This document shows positions 33,505 to 43,420 of a stretch of 64,000 nucleotides of DNA, one piece after another; the stretch's first letter is position 1; each line of letters opens with the position of its first letter. Origin of the DNA: Diacronema lutheri (taxonomy: Eukaryota > Haptophyta > Pavlovophyceae > Pavlovales > Pavlovaceae); the NCBI GenBank assembly GCA_019448385.1, contig JAGTXO010000064.1:123139-187138 (forward strand), in the 5' to 3' direction. The notes beneath the pieces were generated by a model that was not told where the DNA came from, did no database searches, and was given only the letters and a program-made list of their open reading frames with translations. A program made the translations under genes and the position numbers.

Positions 33505-33675
33505 ACCTCGGCCTGCACAGACTCGAACGCGTGCGTAAACTCGAGGCGTTGCAGGTGGCGAGCACGTGAGTTCGCGTAGGAGGTCTTGTACTCGGTGGCC
33601 TGACTGTCGACCGACGAGAGCTTGGGCGAGTTCGGCGGCACGTTGGCTCACTTGGGCTCGGTGCGCGGCTCTGCC

Positions 33676-33708
<33 letters not shown>

Positions 33709-34545
33709 CTTCGGACTCGCTGCCCGGCTCTGCCTGTGCGGGCGCGATGCACTCGGACTCGATGCCCGGCTCTGCCTTCGTGGGCGCGGTCGCGGGCACG
33801 GGCGCGCCCTCGACCCCGTCGCGGTTGAAGACATCGAACTCGACGCACACGCCGTGGTCCTTGAAGTCGGTGGCCTCGCTGTCGTTCGCGTAAGCCTCGG
33901 GCGAACTCGCAACGAGCGACGACATCTCGGCGTGGAGCCAGCACATCTCATGCTGCACCGCGTGTTCAGGTTCTCGAGCGCTCCGTTGAAAGAGTCACTC
34001 TCACCGAGGCGCTCGCTGCACCACACCAGATAGCCATCGAGCTTGTGAGCGTGCTCGTGCGCCCGTGCGAGGTCCTTGGAGAGCGCGTCGGCGCGCGCGC
34101 ACATGCCGTCGCATGACTTGGCCGGTGTCATGCTGTGCTTCCAAGGCCTGGTGCTCGGCGTTGAGCGTGTCGTGATCCTCGCGAACGAGCTGCAACCAGC
34201 TGCAGCAGCCGCGCGACGCCGCTGTCGCCGACGATGCGCTGGAGCATGTGGCCCATGAGGTGTGCGCGGCACGTGGCGAGCGCCACATTTTTGCGCAGCA
34301 GCGCGAGGATCCGGGCGCCGCGGACGAGCCGGCCCATGCACTTGAGCGCGTAGATTCGGCCGCACATGCACGCGCCGACGACCGAGTCGGCGGGCCCGCC
34401 GTCGAGCCAAAAGTTGGCCTCGGCCGCATCGCGGCGGCGGGCGACGCGCTGAAGGATGCGCACGCGGTAGTGCCGGTCGACGAGCAGCTCGTCGCCGAAG
34501 ATCTCGTCGGGCAGCAGCTCGGAGACGTTCTGGGGGTACATGCTG
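33505..34545 (-). pseudogene. Decayed minus-strand gene, family unknown
   Basis: Coding-like minus-strand segments continue one another only by switching frame several times: YPQNVSELLPDEIFGDELL and LLRKNVALATCRAHLMGHML, then REDHDTLNAEHQALEAQ, then CARADALSKDLARAHEHAHK and YLVWCSERLGESDSFNGALE, then MCWLHAEMSSLVASSPEAY and DHGVCVEFDVFNRDGVEG, and last SPKLSSVDSQATEYKTSYAN, ending near 33,508 after ESVQAEVA. The middle has coiled-coil periodicity. The final two blocks look like diverged copies of each other (S-S-P/D...EAT/ATE.K). I do not recognise the family. Short introns could explain some switches, but the number suggests an inactivated gene. Confidence 0.45.
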
Positions 34546-34956
34546 TGCGAGCGTGCACGCGACGAGATCTCGTCGGGCGTGCCGTCCGTTCGTTCAGAGC
34601 AGAGCGCGTCGGACCGGCAGACAGACGATGCAGCGCGCGAAGGCACCTGCGGCGCGCGGCGTGGCCTCGCGTGCCGTCACGAAGCCGCCTGCGCGCACTG
34701 CGGAGGCGGCGAGCGCGACGAGGGCGGGCGCGGACGAGGTGCTGAGCGGCGTCACGTACGCGCCCTCGCTCGCCGAGCTCGACGCCGCGGCGCTGACGAT
34801 GCGCGCGGCGTACCACACCGACCGCCCCTGAGACGATGCGCGGCGCCCGCGGAGGACTGGTCCGTTGGCGCGCAAACCGTGGGCGAAAGGGCGCGAAGCC
34901 AACGGCCGTCCGCGCACGTTCAAACGCGCGCATACGGGTGGCATCCTCCCACCTTC

Positions 34957-35278
34957 GGCGCCGCTTTCTAAAAGGGTGTAGGGTGTAGGGTGTAGGATGC
35001 AAAACAAGCCCTCCCCACATTTGGGCCCGACGTCATTCCTTCTTCGAAGCCGTGACGTTACTCACATACGAGTACTTTTACTTAGTGTAGGATGTATCTA
35101 TTCTCTAAGTATTTGCATAGTGTAGGGTGTAGGATACGTACGGTTATGAAAGTCCCATAGGGGGGAGAAGGAATGACGCTGTGACGAAAGAAGGAATGAC
35201 GTCGGGCCCAAATGTGGGGAGGGCTTGTTTTGCATCCTACACCCTACACCCTACACCCTTTTGAAAAGCGGCGGCGCC
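34957..35278 (+). mobile_element. MITE-like element, copy 1
   Basis: 322 bp with long terminal inverted repeats. It opens GGCGCCGCTTTCTAAAAGGG, then three TGTAGGG-type steps and TGCAAAACAAGCCCTCCCCA. The right end is the reverse complement, closing CCCTTTTGAAAAGCGGCGGC. The inverted match runs at least 80 bp per side. The interior (TTACTCACATACGAGTACTT and so on) is near 50% GC, unlike the surrounding DNA. No ORF, so it would need a transposase in trans. Confidence 0.8.
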
Positions 35279-35505
35279 TCGGAGCATGGCGGCTCGACAG
35301 CATGGCGCCTATACAGCATGGCGTCGTCCAGCGTGGCGTCCAGGATGGCGACTGCGCCCGGGCCGTGACGCCGCGACGTCGTTCGGCTGCGTCACGGAGG
35401 AGCGCCATCCGTGCGCCACGGAGGAGCGGCAGGACCACGACGCGGCGTGACGCTGGACGACGCCATGCTGTATAGGCGCCATGCTGTCGAGCCGCCATGC
35501 TCTGA

Positions 35506-35829
35506 GGCGCCGCCGCTTTTCAAAAGGGTGTAGGGTGTAGGGTGTAGGATGCAAAACAAGCCCTCCCCACATCTGGGCCCGACGTCATTCCTTCTTTCGT
35601 CACAGCGTCATTCCTTCACTCCCTGTAGGACTTTCGTAACCGTACGTATCCTACACCCTACACTATGCAAATACTTAGAGAATAGATACATCCTACACTA
35701 AGTAAAAGTACTCGTATGTGAGTAACGTCACGGCTTCGAAGAAGGAATGACGTCGGGCCCAAATGTGGGGAGGGCTTGTTTTGCATCCTACACCCTACAC
35801 CCTACACCCTTTTAGAAAGCGGCGGCGCC
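35506..35829 (-). mobile_element. MITE-like element, copy 2, inverted
   Basis: 324 bp, the reverse complement of copy 1 over its whole length including the asymmetric interior (TACACTATGCAAATACTTAG against CTAAGTATTTGCATAGTGTA). There are only a few substitutions and a small difference near CACTCCCTGTAGG. Same terminal repeats. Low divergence implies recent duplication or gene conversion. Confidence 0.8.
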
Positions 35830-35923
35830 TCAGAGCATGGCGCCCGCCCGCTCGAGCCGGACCTCCGCGCAGCCGGACTCGCCCCGCCCCGGGCTGCTCT
35901 GGCTGGGCGACGTCGTGCGCGCC

Positions 35924-36222
35924 TCAGAACGCCGCGCTCGCCACGCGCACGTAGCCCTCGTCCGGGTCCGGCTCGGGCGCCGCGTCGCGCACCGAGCGCG
36001 ACGCGGCCTCGACGCCCGGCGTTTCGGCACGCGAGGCGACGGATGCCTCGTCCGGCCGGCCCCACGGCAGCTGCAGCTCGAGCTGGCGCTGGATGATGCG
36101 CGGCGTCGCCACGCGCCCGTGCTGCACCTCGCGACGTCGCGCGCGCACGTAGAGCACGATCGCCACCGAGCCGCTGAGGCCCATCATCGCGCCGAGCAGC
36201 ACCGAGATTGTGGTCTCATTGT
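35924..36222 (-). CDS. Probable last exon of a single-pass membrane protein
   Basis: A minus-strand open segment with a plausible CAG acceptor at 36223-36224 encodes about 98 residues. It has a transmembrane helix (VLLGAMMGLSGSVAIVLYV), a basic stop-transfer RARRREVQ, and a cytosolic tail ending EGYVRVASAAF at a TGA. The frame also stays open upstream to 36394, so a single-exon version starting there is possible. The family is not recognised. The upstream region is occupied by the divergent helicase gene, so any further exons are missing or lie beyond it. Confidence 0.4.
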
Positions 36223-36399
36223 CTGCTTGGGCGCGAACGGAAAACGCGCGAAGGGTGGCGACGAAGATCGTTGGGTTGGGTTGGGCCACCGGCTCCCGAG
36301 GATTGCTTGTGGCGCTCGACTGACCGTTGGCCCAGCTTTTTTTTTTCTCGAACCTACTGTGGAGCCCGCCTGCAGCGTGATCTCCCGCGCACAACGACC

Positions 36400-38830
36400 A
36401 TGGCCGCCATCGACCTGCGCGCCTTCGACGCGGCGCTCGTCAACTGCGAGATCGTGAGCACGCGGCCGGTCAAGCCGAGCGAGCAGGCGCGCACGGTCGA
36501 CAAGCTGAGCTACGGGCCGTCGCGCCGCGCGCTCGCCTTCGTCTCGCCGCCCTGCGTCGTCGACTGGCCCGAGCTCACGGGCGACGGCAACTTTGGCACC
36601 ATGTACGGGCCGACGGACGTCGACAAGGCGGCGTACACGGCCGGCGTGACCGACAAGGAGCTGCCGATTGAAGGCGCGCCGCTCGCGCAGATGGACGCCT
36701 ACTTTGGCGCCCTGCGCGCCATCGACGATCAGCGCGTCGAGACGGTGCACGCGCGCCAGAAGGAGCTGCTCAACACGCGCGGCCTCTCGAAGGAGGAGGT
36801 GCGCGGCAAGCTCTCGCCCGCCGTCAAGCCCAAGTACGAGGACGACACGCTCGCGCACACGCGGCTGAACATGTCGACGCGCACGTTCACGTGGGCGGGC
36901 TCCGAGCGCGTCGTGCCGCTCGTCGACGCGCGGCGCGAACCGGTCGACGAGATCCGGCACGAGGACGTCTGCGCCATCGCCACGCAGCTCGACCGCGTCT
37001 ACACGGGGCTCACGGGCTCGATGTTTGGCACCAAGTGGAACGTGTGCGGGGTCATGCTCCTGAAGCGCGCCGAGCAGCGGCCGCAGCCCGGCTCGGACGC
37101 CTTCGCCTCGTACGGCGTGCCCGCCTGGGCCGACACGTTCGACTCCACGGGGCTGTACGTGCCCGACGAGCGCGAGCGCGCGGCGGCGCTCGCGGCGGTG
37201 GCCGGTCTGCGCACGGCGCGCGCGCCGGCCGGGCCGGGCGGGCGCGAGCTCGCGCGCGCGCAGGGCTACCATCGCGCCGAGCGGGCTGCGAGCGCGGCGG
37301 CGGCGCGCGCGGCGATGGCCGAGGGCGGCCAGCAGTGCGCGCTCCACGGCGCGGTCGTCAAATCGGCGCTGCGCGGCGTGGGCAACCGGCTGCATCTTTG
37401 CGACGCGCCGGGCGGAACGGGCAAGACGTTCGTCGAGCGCGCCATTATCGCCGCCGTGCGCGCGGATGGGCACGCGGTCGTCGTGGGCGCGTCCTCGGGC
37501 GTCGCCGCCACGCTGCTGCCCGACGGCCGCACCTTCCACTCGACCTTCAAGGTGCCCGGCGGTGCCGACTCCGACGGGCAAGCCGTTCAATGGCGTGCCG
37601 CGCTCCGAGCGCGGGCGCTCCCTGGCCGCCGCGGCGGCTGGTCGTGTGGGACGAGGCGCCGATGCAGACGCGGTGCCACCTCGACTCGCCTGATCGGTGT
37701 TTGCGCGACGTGACGGGCGTCGACGAGCGCTTCGGCGGCGAGACGCTGCTGCTCGCCGGCGACTTTCGCCAGTGCTTGCCGGTGGTGCGGCGCGGCTCGC
37801 GCGCGCAGATCGTGCGCTCCTGCCTCAAGTACTCGGCGCCGTGGCAGCACGATCGGCAGCACGCCTTGGTCGAGAACGTTCGCGCCTCGAGCGCGGCGCG
37901 CGACACGGGCGACGCGCTCGGCGCGGGCGAGTGGGCGGAGCTGCTGCGCAGCCCCGGCGACGGCGCCGTTCCCGCGGCGGTGCCGGCGGCCGGGGCCATG
38001 CCCGGCGCATTCCCGCTCGATCCCGTGCAGCTGCCCGAGGCCGTCGGCGGCGTCCCCATCCGCGTGGGCTCGGCCTACCCGACGGAGCTCGTGACGACTT
38101 TGTCCACGGCGCGACGTGTTGGACCGACGACGGCTCGCTGTGCGACCGCGCGGTGCTCTGCGCCAAGCAGACGGACGTGGCGCGGATCAACTGGCTGGCG
38201 ATCGGCCGCTTCCCGGGCGCGGCGGCGAGGTGCGCGTCGGCGGACGAGCTGGCGCGACGACGGGGCGGGCAAGCAGATTGCGCGGGCGTCGGTCGAATTC
38301 CTCGACTCGCTCGAGCACGCGCAGATGCCGCACCGCGTCCTCGACCTGAAGCCCGGGATGGTGGTGATGCTGCCGCGCAACCTCTCGCCCGGCGAGGGGC
38401 TGTGCGGCGGCACGCGGCTGATCGTGCGCGGCGTGCGCGCCGGCGGCCGGCTGCTCGAGTGCGCACGCCCCGGCGCGGCCGCCGGGCGCGACAGCACCGT
38501 GCTCGTCGCGCGTGTCGACCACCACTCGCCCGACGACGGCACGTTCGCGCTTGTGCGGATGCGCCGCCAGTTCCCCGGTGCGGCCGGCGTAACGAGGCGC
38601 AGGGGCAAGCGCTCGGGTGCGCGGGCGTGTGGCTCGCCGAGCCGTGCTTCACGCACGGCCAGCTCCACGTGGCCGCTTCGCGCGTCGGGCACACGTCGCG
38701 CGTCCGCTTTGCGCTCGGCGCGGACCTCGTGACGCGCAGCGTCGTCTTCAAAGAGGTGCTCCGCGCGGTCAGCGGTGGCGAGGCGGCGGCGGCGGCGCTC
38801 GCCGCGGCCGCCGTCGCCGCCGCGCGCGAA
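36400..38830 (+). pseudogene. Virus-like ssDNA-binding domain fused to PIF1 helicase, frameshifted
   Basis: From the ATG at 36400, residues ~1-240 resemble an uncharacterised NCLDV ssDNA-binding-type protein (DUF5871-like by eye: VVDWPELTGDGNFGTMYGP, LSKEEVRGKLSPAVKPKY, LTGSMFGTKWNVCGVMLL). A PIF1-family SF1 helicase follows: Walker A APGGTGKTF, ASSGVAATLL with GRTFHSTFKVP, Walker B VVWDEAPM, LLAGDFRQCLPVV, then HRVLDLKPGMVVMLPRNLS and GLCGGTRLIV, and the C-terminal NEAQGQALG and FTHGQLHVAASRVG. The helicase is spread over different frames, with switches near 37,600, 38,090, 38,255 and 38,580; the last also removes a few residues before NEAQGQ. No intron fits all four, so I call it a decayed gene. 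PIF1 helicases occur in Helitrons and giant viruses; the fused first domain favours a viral origin. Confidence 0.65.
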
Positions 38831-40309
38831 TGCGCGGCGGCGGCGCGCGGTGGCGGCGGGCGCGGACGGCGCGCGCGGCGCCGGCGGCGGGCGGCGCGCT
38901 GGCGGCGGGCGCGCCGCCGGCGCGCGGTGCTGGCCAGCACCCGCCGGCGCGACGCCCGCCGCGCCGCTCGCGCCGACGCGCAGCCGTCGGGTGCTCGCCA
39001 GCACCGCGCGCCGCGCGACCGGCCCGCGTACCTGCGCGCCCTTCTAGGGCGCGCAGGGCGGCGCCAATGCGGCCGGCGCGCAGGGGCCTCACGCTGGCGC
39101 GCTGCCCGCCGCCGCGTGGGTCGCCGCTGCGCGCGTGCCGTCGGCGCTGCCGCCGCCCGGCGTCGCGCTCGCGCCGCAGCCGCAGCCGCCGCCGCCGCCG
39201 TCGCCGCCGCCTGCCGCCTGCCGGCAAGCTGGGCAAGTGCGCAGCGGCGGCGACGGCGGTGCGCGACCCGGCGAGCAGGCGGCGCGCCGCCGAGCCGGGG
39301 GCGGGCTCCGTGGGCGACGAGGCTCGCCCGCCACTCGCACTACTCGCGCGCCAAGTGCGCACAACGCGCCCCCCCCCCCCCCCCCCCCCCCCCACCCCAC
39401 CCCCCGATGAATTTAATGCTCATACCATGGCGTCGCGCCACGGCAGTACGCCCGTGGCCCCGGCGGCCAGCCTCGCGCCGCTACGCCGTGTCGTCGCGGC
39501 CGGCGCACACAGCGAACTGTGTTTCCGCGGCACATGCCCGGCTGCTCGCGCGCTGCAAGCTTGCCGAACTGCTCGCGCTGGAATGGCGCGTTGCGGGCGT
39601 GCCCGCGCACCGCGCGTGTGCCATGCGCGTTCCGGGAGCGCCGCGCCGCGCGCCAAAGCGGCGCGCGGCGGACGTGCGGCCTCGGGCCGAAGAGGGGCCG
39701 GCGCGACCGGCCGCGAGGCGGGCGCAGACGCTCGGCGTGCCGGTCGATGCGTCGTCCAAATCCGCGTCGGGCGGATGCGCGCCTGGGCCGGCGCTGCGTG
39801 CAGTCGGCGGGGCCCGGCCACGCGCTCGGGCGTAACGTTCGCGCCTGTTCGGCCGAGGCGCACTCGCCGTCCCCTCGCGCCGGCAACGTGCGTGCGGGCC
39901 AGCACGCAGGCAGCGTACGATGCCACGGCAGCGGCGAGCGCGTCCCCGCCGGTGTGCCGCTCGGCGCCCCGTCACGCGCAACGTGCGCGCCGCCCGCTGC
40001 ATGCGCACGCATACGCGCGCTGGCAGCGTGCGCAAAATTGCCCGGGCAAGATCGTCCCGCGCTCGCGCCGCCGACGCATCATTCCATGTGTCCGTTTCGG
40101 CATCTGCCACCATCCACCAGCCCTCGAAAGCCGGCTTGCGCGTGGGCGCCCGTCCGGTGCGAGAAGCGGCTCGCGTCCTCGCGCGGGGCGCCTCCGCGCC
40201 AGGCGCCCGGCGCGCGCTCGTCTTGCCGCGCCACCACGCTGATCTGCGCCCAACCCTCGCTCGCCAATTCCCCCGTCGTCCCTGCTGCGCAGCCCGCAAC
40301 AGCGCGCGC
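38831..40309. other. Low-complexity interval, no supported gene
   Basis: After the helicase remnant comes an Ala/Arg-biased stretch with CCGCCG runs, then a C tract of about 30 bases (39,369-39,398) ending in CCCCACCCCACCCCCCGATG. By orientation this could mark a plus-strand intron. Short frames on both strands show no recognised family. Confidence 0.4.
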
Positions 40310-41976
40310 ATGGCGCGTGCACGGCGCGGCGCCTTGAGCAAGTTTTACGTCGTCGGTCGGCAGCCTGTGGAAGACGCGTTTGACGGCCCGATGTGGCCGG
40401 TGAGAGTGCCCGGCGTGCCGCGTGGTGAGCGCCTGCACGGCTTGCCGGGCTCGGCGCGCGCCCAGCCAGCCTCCCTCCATCCCGCCGCAAACCGTGCGTG
40501 CGCACCCCGCACACCCGGCGCTGCGCGGCGCGGCGCAGGCGCGAAAAACGAGGGCAGCGCGTGCTACACGACCGTCCTTATGCAATCGCTCTTCGCCCTG
40601 AACATGCTCCGTGCGATGCTTCGCTCCGCTTCGCGCCGTGCCAACAGCGTCGAGAGGGCGCGTTTTCGGGACTTTGGCACGCTGATCGAGGACACCAGGG
40701 CGCCGACACGGCTGTGTCTTGTGTCCGTCATCGACGTCATCTCGGGCCGTGGCGCGCGAAGGACGCCGCAGGATGCCGCTGAGTTCTTCCGGTTGCTGCT
40801 CGGCCGAGTGCCCGGGCTCGCTGCGGCCTTTGAAGCCGACACACGCGTCGGGCCAGTGCTCGAGCAGATCGCCGTGCCTTCAGAGGCCGGCGAGGGCATC
40901 GCCGTACTCGTCAGCGTCGGCGGCGATGCGGCGCGCGCGCTTGCACACGCTCTGGGGGGCGCCGCTGGGCCGCCGCGGGATCGCCACACGAACGCGGGCC
41001 ACTCGGGCGTGCTCACGCCAGCCAGCATTGCTGTCGAGGCGCCGCGCACGACGCGCGGCAATGGCTCGCAGTGCAAGAACAACCGCGCGCTCGTGTGCGC
41101 GCCGCGGCTGCTGCTCGGCGGGCGCGACCACCTCCCCGTCGCCGGCGTGGTGCACGTGGGCGAGGGGCCGATGAGCGGGCACCTTGTCGCCATCGTGCTC
41201 CGCAACGAGGCTTGGTTTCCGTGCGACGACTACAACGTGCGGCGGCGCGCACGGTCGCTCGGTGCCGCGACCGGCGGTCGAGCGCAGCCGCGACCGCCCC
41301 GTCCTCCCGCGCGGCACGCGCGCGTGGCCTGAAAGCTCGCGCGCGCGCCTGCCGCACGCACGCGCGTTGCCCGCGCAGATCTACAACGTGCCTGAGTCCG
41401 ACGCGCTGGCGTGGGCAAGTGGTGCGAGCATGCTCGTTCACAGCCGGCTCGACGTGGAGCCGTTGGACCCGGCGCTGGGCTCAGCGTCACCGCCGTCGGC
41501 CGCATCGCCTGCGTGGCCGAGCTCGGAGCCCGACGCGCCGACCTTGCCGGCAGCCTGGCCGCGGGTGCGGCAGATGGCAGCGGTGCCAACAGATGCGACG
41601 ATCGGCATCGCGGAGACGGCTGCAGACATCTCTACGGCGGCGATCGGCCCAGCTGCGTGCGAGGCCCGCCAAGTTGTCTCCGTGACGCGCGCATTGCCAA
41701 CAGCGGTGAGTGCGTCCTCGTCTCCGGCGGCCGCTGTGCCCCCCCCCCCCCCCCCCCCCCCACACACACACAACTCTCCCTACCTTCTTCCTCCTTTCGC
41801 ACCTCGCACGCGCACGCCGTCCGCTGTCCGCTGTCCGCGGCCCAAATTGCCTTGCGGAAGCCGAGCAGGCAGAGCCCTGCTTGGATGGCTCCAGCGCGCA
41901 TCTTGTGGATGGCGACGCTGTGGGCGAGCACGGACGCTCAAATGTGACCAGTGGCGCGCACGTGCACGTGCGCTAA
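40310..41976 (+). CDS. Ubiquitin-specific protease (peptidase C19)
   Basis: Four exons join exactly (415 aa): 40310-40424, 40539-41236, 41379-41705 and 41869-41976, all GT-AG with introns of 114-163 bp; the third has a C tract. The first junction creates PGVPRG-AKNEGSACYTT, the USP Cys box with nucleophile Cys and oxyanion Asn. Then come TPQDAAEFFRLLLGRVPG (the QDA.EF box), a shortened fingers/palm region, and the His box AGVVHVGEGPMSGHLVAIVL with AWFPCDDYNV, giving catalytic His and Asp. Exon 3 continues VPESDALAWASGASMLVHSR, the usual C-terminal USP strand. The exon 2-3 junction duplicates the YN pair, so its exact site may be a few bases off. It is a single-domain deubiquitinase. All catalytic residues are present, unlike the neighbouring elements. 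Confidence 0.78.
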
Positions 41977-42763
41977 CTGGACGTCGAGCGTGTGCGCCTT
42001 GTCCGCACGTGTGCACTCACGTGCGTCTGCGGCGATCTGCCCGGCGTAGTAGTCCGCGCGCGCGGGAGCCGCGTCGGCAGTAGGAGCAGGATAACGTACT
42101 TGCGCCTGACGAGGACGGCGAGAAGTGCGGCTTTTCGCTCGGGGTCTACCATGCCGCCGAGGTTGGCGCTGGCGCGCGTGAGGCAGTCGGAGCGCGCTGG
42201 GCCCGGGTTGAAGGCCTCACCCCGGGGGACGGGAGGATTCAAGGCGCCGAGCCGCTGCGGGTGCGGCGGGAGGCCCCGGGCGGGTGTGCTAATGCGGCTC
42301 GATGGCCGCCTGCCGGGGGGGGGGGGGGGGGGGAGGGGGGGGGGGGGGGGGGGGGGGGGGGCGTTGGGCCGCCCGCGGAAACGGAGGTGAGCGTGTGGGA
42401 GCGGCGCGCGTCGGCGCGCGCGGCTGGCGTGCAGCACGGATAAGTCTTGTGTGGACTTCGCGGGGCGGATCCCGGTGCAGGGATTGCCGACGTAGGCCGC
42501 GAGCGCGAGCAGGGCGGGGATGAAGACGGATGATGGGGTTGGGGCCAAGGCCGCCGCACCCGCAGCTATCACGGTGGCAGCGACCGCCACGGTCAGTGCG
42601 AGGCTCGCGTGGCCGCTGCGCGGGCAGCTCGCCCGCCAGGTCCAGGAGGGCCGGCCTGCGGCCTCAGTGCCCAGCGTTGGGCATGTCAGCGTCTGCGTCT
42701 GCGGGCCCGCCACTGCGATGGCGCATTGAGCCTGGCGCACCAAAACGCAATCGGTCCGCCGAT

Positions 42764-42799
<36 letters not shown>

Positions 42800-43420
42800 C
42801 GAGGCGTGCGCGGGGGCTTGGGGTGGGCTCCGGGTGCCGGCGCTGTGCCAGCGGCGGGCTTGGTTGACGCCGTCTCGCCGGGGCCCTTGCGCCTTGCGGC
42901 GCGAGCGTCGCGGAGGGGCGTCGGCTGCGCTGGCTCCGCGTCGGCGGTGGCGTGGGGCAGGCTCTTGTGGAGGGCGGAGCGCTCGCGCACGAGTCGGTTG
43001 CCAAGGCGGGCTGTCTGCGTGCCGTTGGGCTGCGCTTGGGCAGGTAGGACCTGCGGCCTCGGGGGCGGGCGGGTTTTCGTGTTGGGCCAGGCGGCAACGC
43101 GCACCGGCCGTGTTCGCGGCCGGCAGGCGGACGTCCGCAGCGGGGCGGAGAATGCGGGTGAAGCGCTTGCACGGGCGCGGTTCGCACCTGGCGGCCAGGC
43201 GATCACGAACCGTTGGGTCGCCCGGCTGTTTGGTGGAGCCGAGGGCAGCAAGGATAGCGAGCTTGGCCGCCTCATCGGTGACGAGCGGCACTGTTGCCCA
43301 GCTCTGTACCTCGAAGCCCTGGATGTGCAGGCGTCGGGGAAGTTCCCGGCAGCGTCGCCTGCGTCCGTCGAGAGGCGGACCGAAGTCGCGCCCGTGCCCC
43401 CGTTGGCGACACCGAGCTCT
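41977..43420 (-). pseudogene. Possible non-LTR retrotransposon remains with intron-like C tracts
   Basis: Minus-strand coding-like pieces, in order: QGFEVQSWATVPLVTDEAAK with ILAALGSTKQPGDPTVRDRL (about 43,340-43,190), a hydrophobic segment LALTVAVAATVIAAGAAALA with VFIPALLALAAYVG (about 42,600-42,480), then GEAFNPGPARSDC (about 42,220) and ASANLGGMVDPERKAALLAV with LVRRKYVILLLLP (about 42,165-42,085). The last pair resembles the N-terminus of a LINE APE endonuclease. NPGP recalls the 2A-like motifs found in some LINEs, although the DxE part is not there. The endonuclease body and reverse transcriptase are absent, so the element is truncated next to the USP gene. Poly-G runs at about 42,317-42,361 and 42,766-42,799 are C tracts on this strand. 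Weak evidence overall. Confidence 0.35.

Larger units (their letters stand above)
34957..35829. repeat. 873-bp palindrome built on two inverted MITE copies
   Basis: The two elements face each other around an axis near 35,393. The 227-bp spacer is itself partly palindromic: GGCGGCTCGACAGCATGGCG and GCATGGCGTCGTCCAGCG on the left recur inverted on the right, so the inverted match extends beyond the elements. Only the central ~80 bp is poorly matched. The structure could form a large hairpin. Confidence 0.8.
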
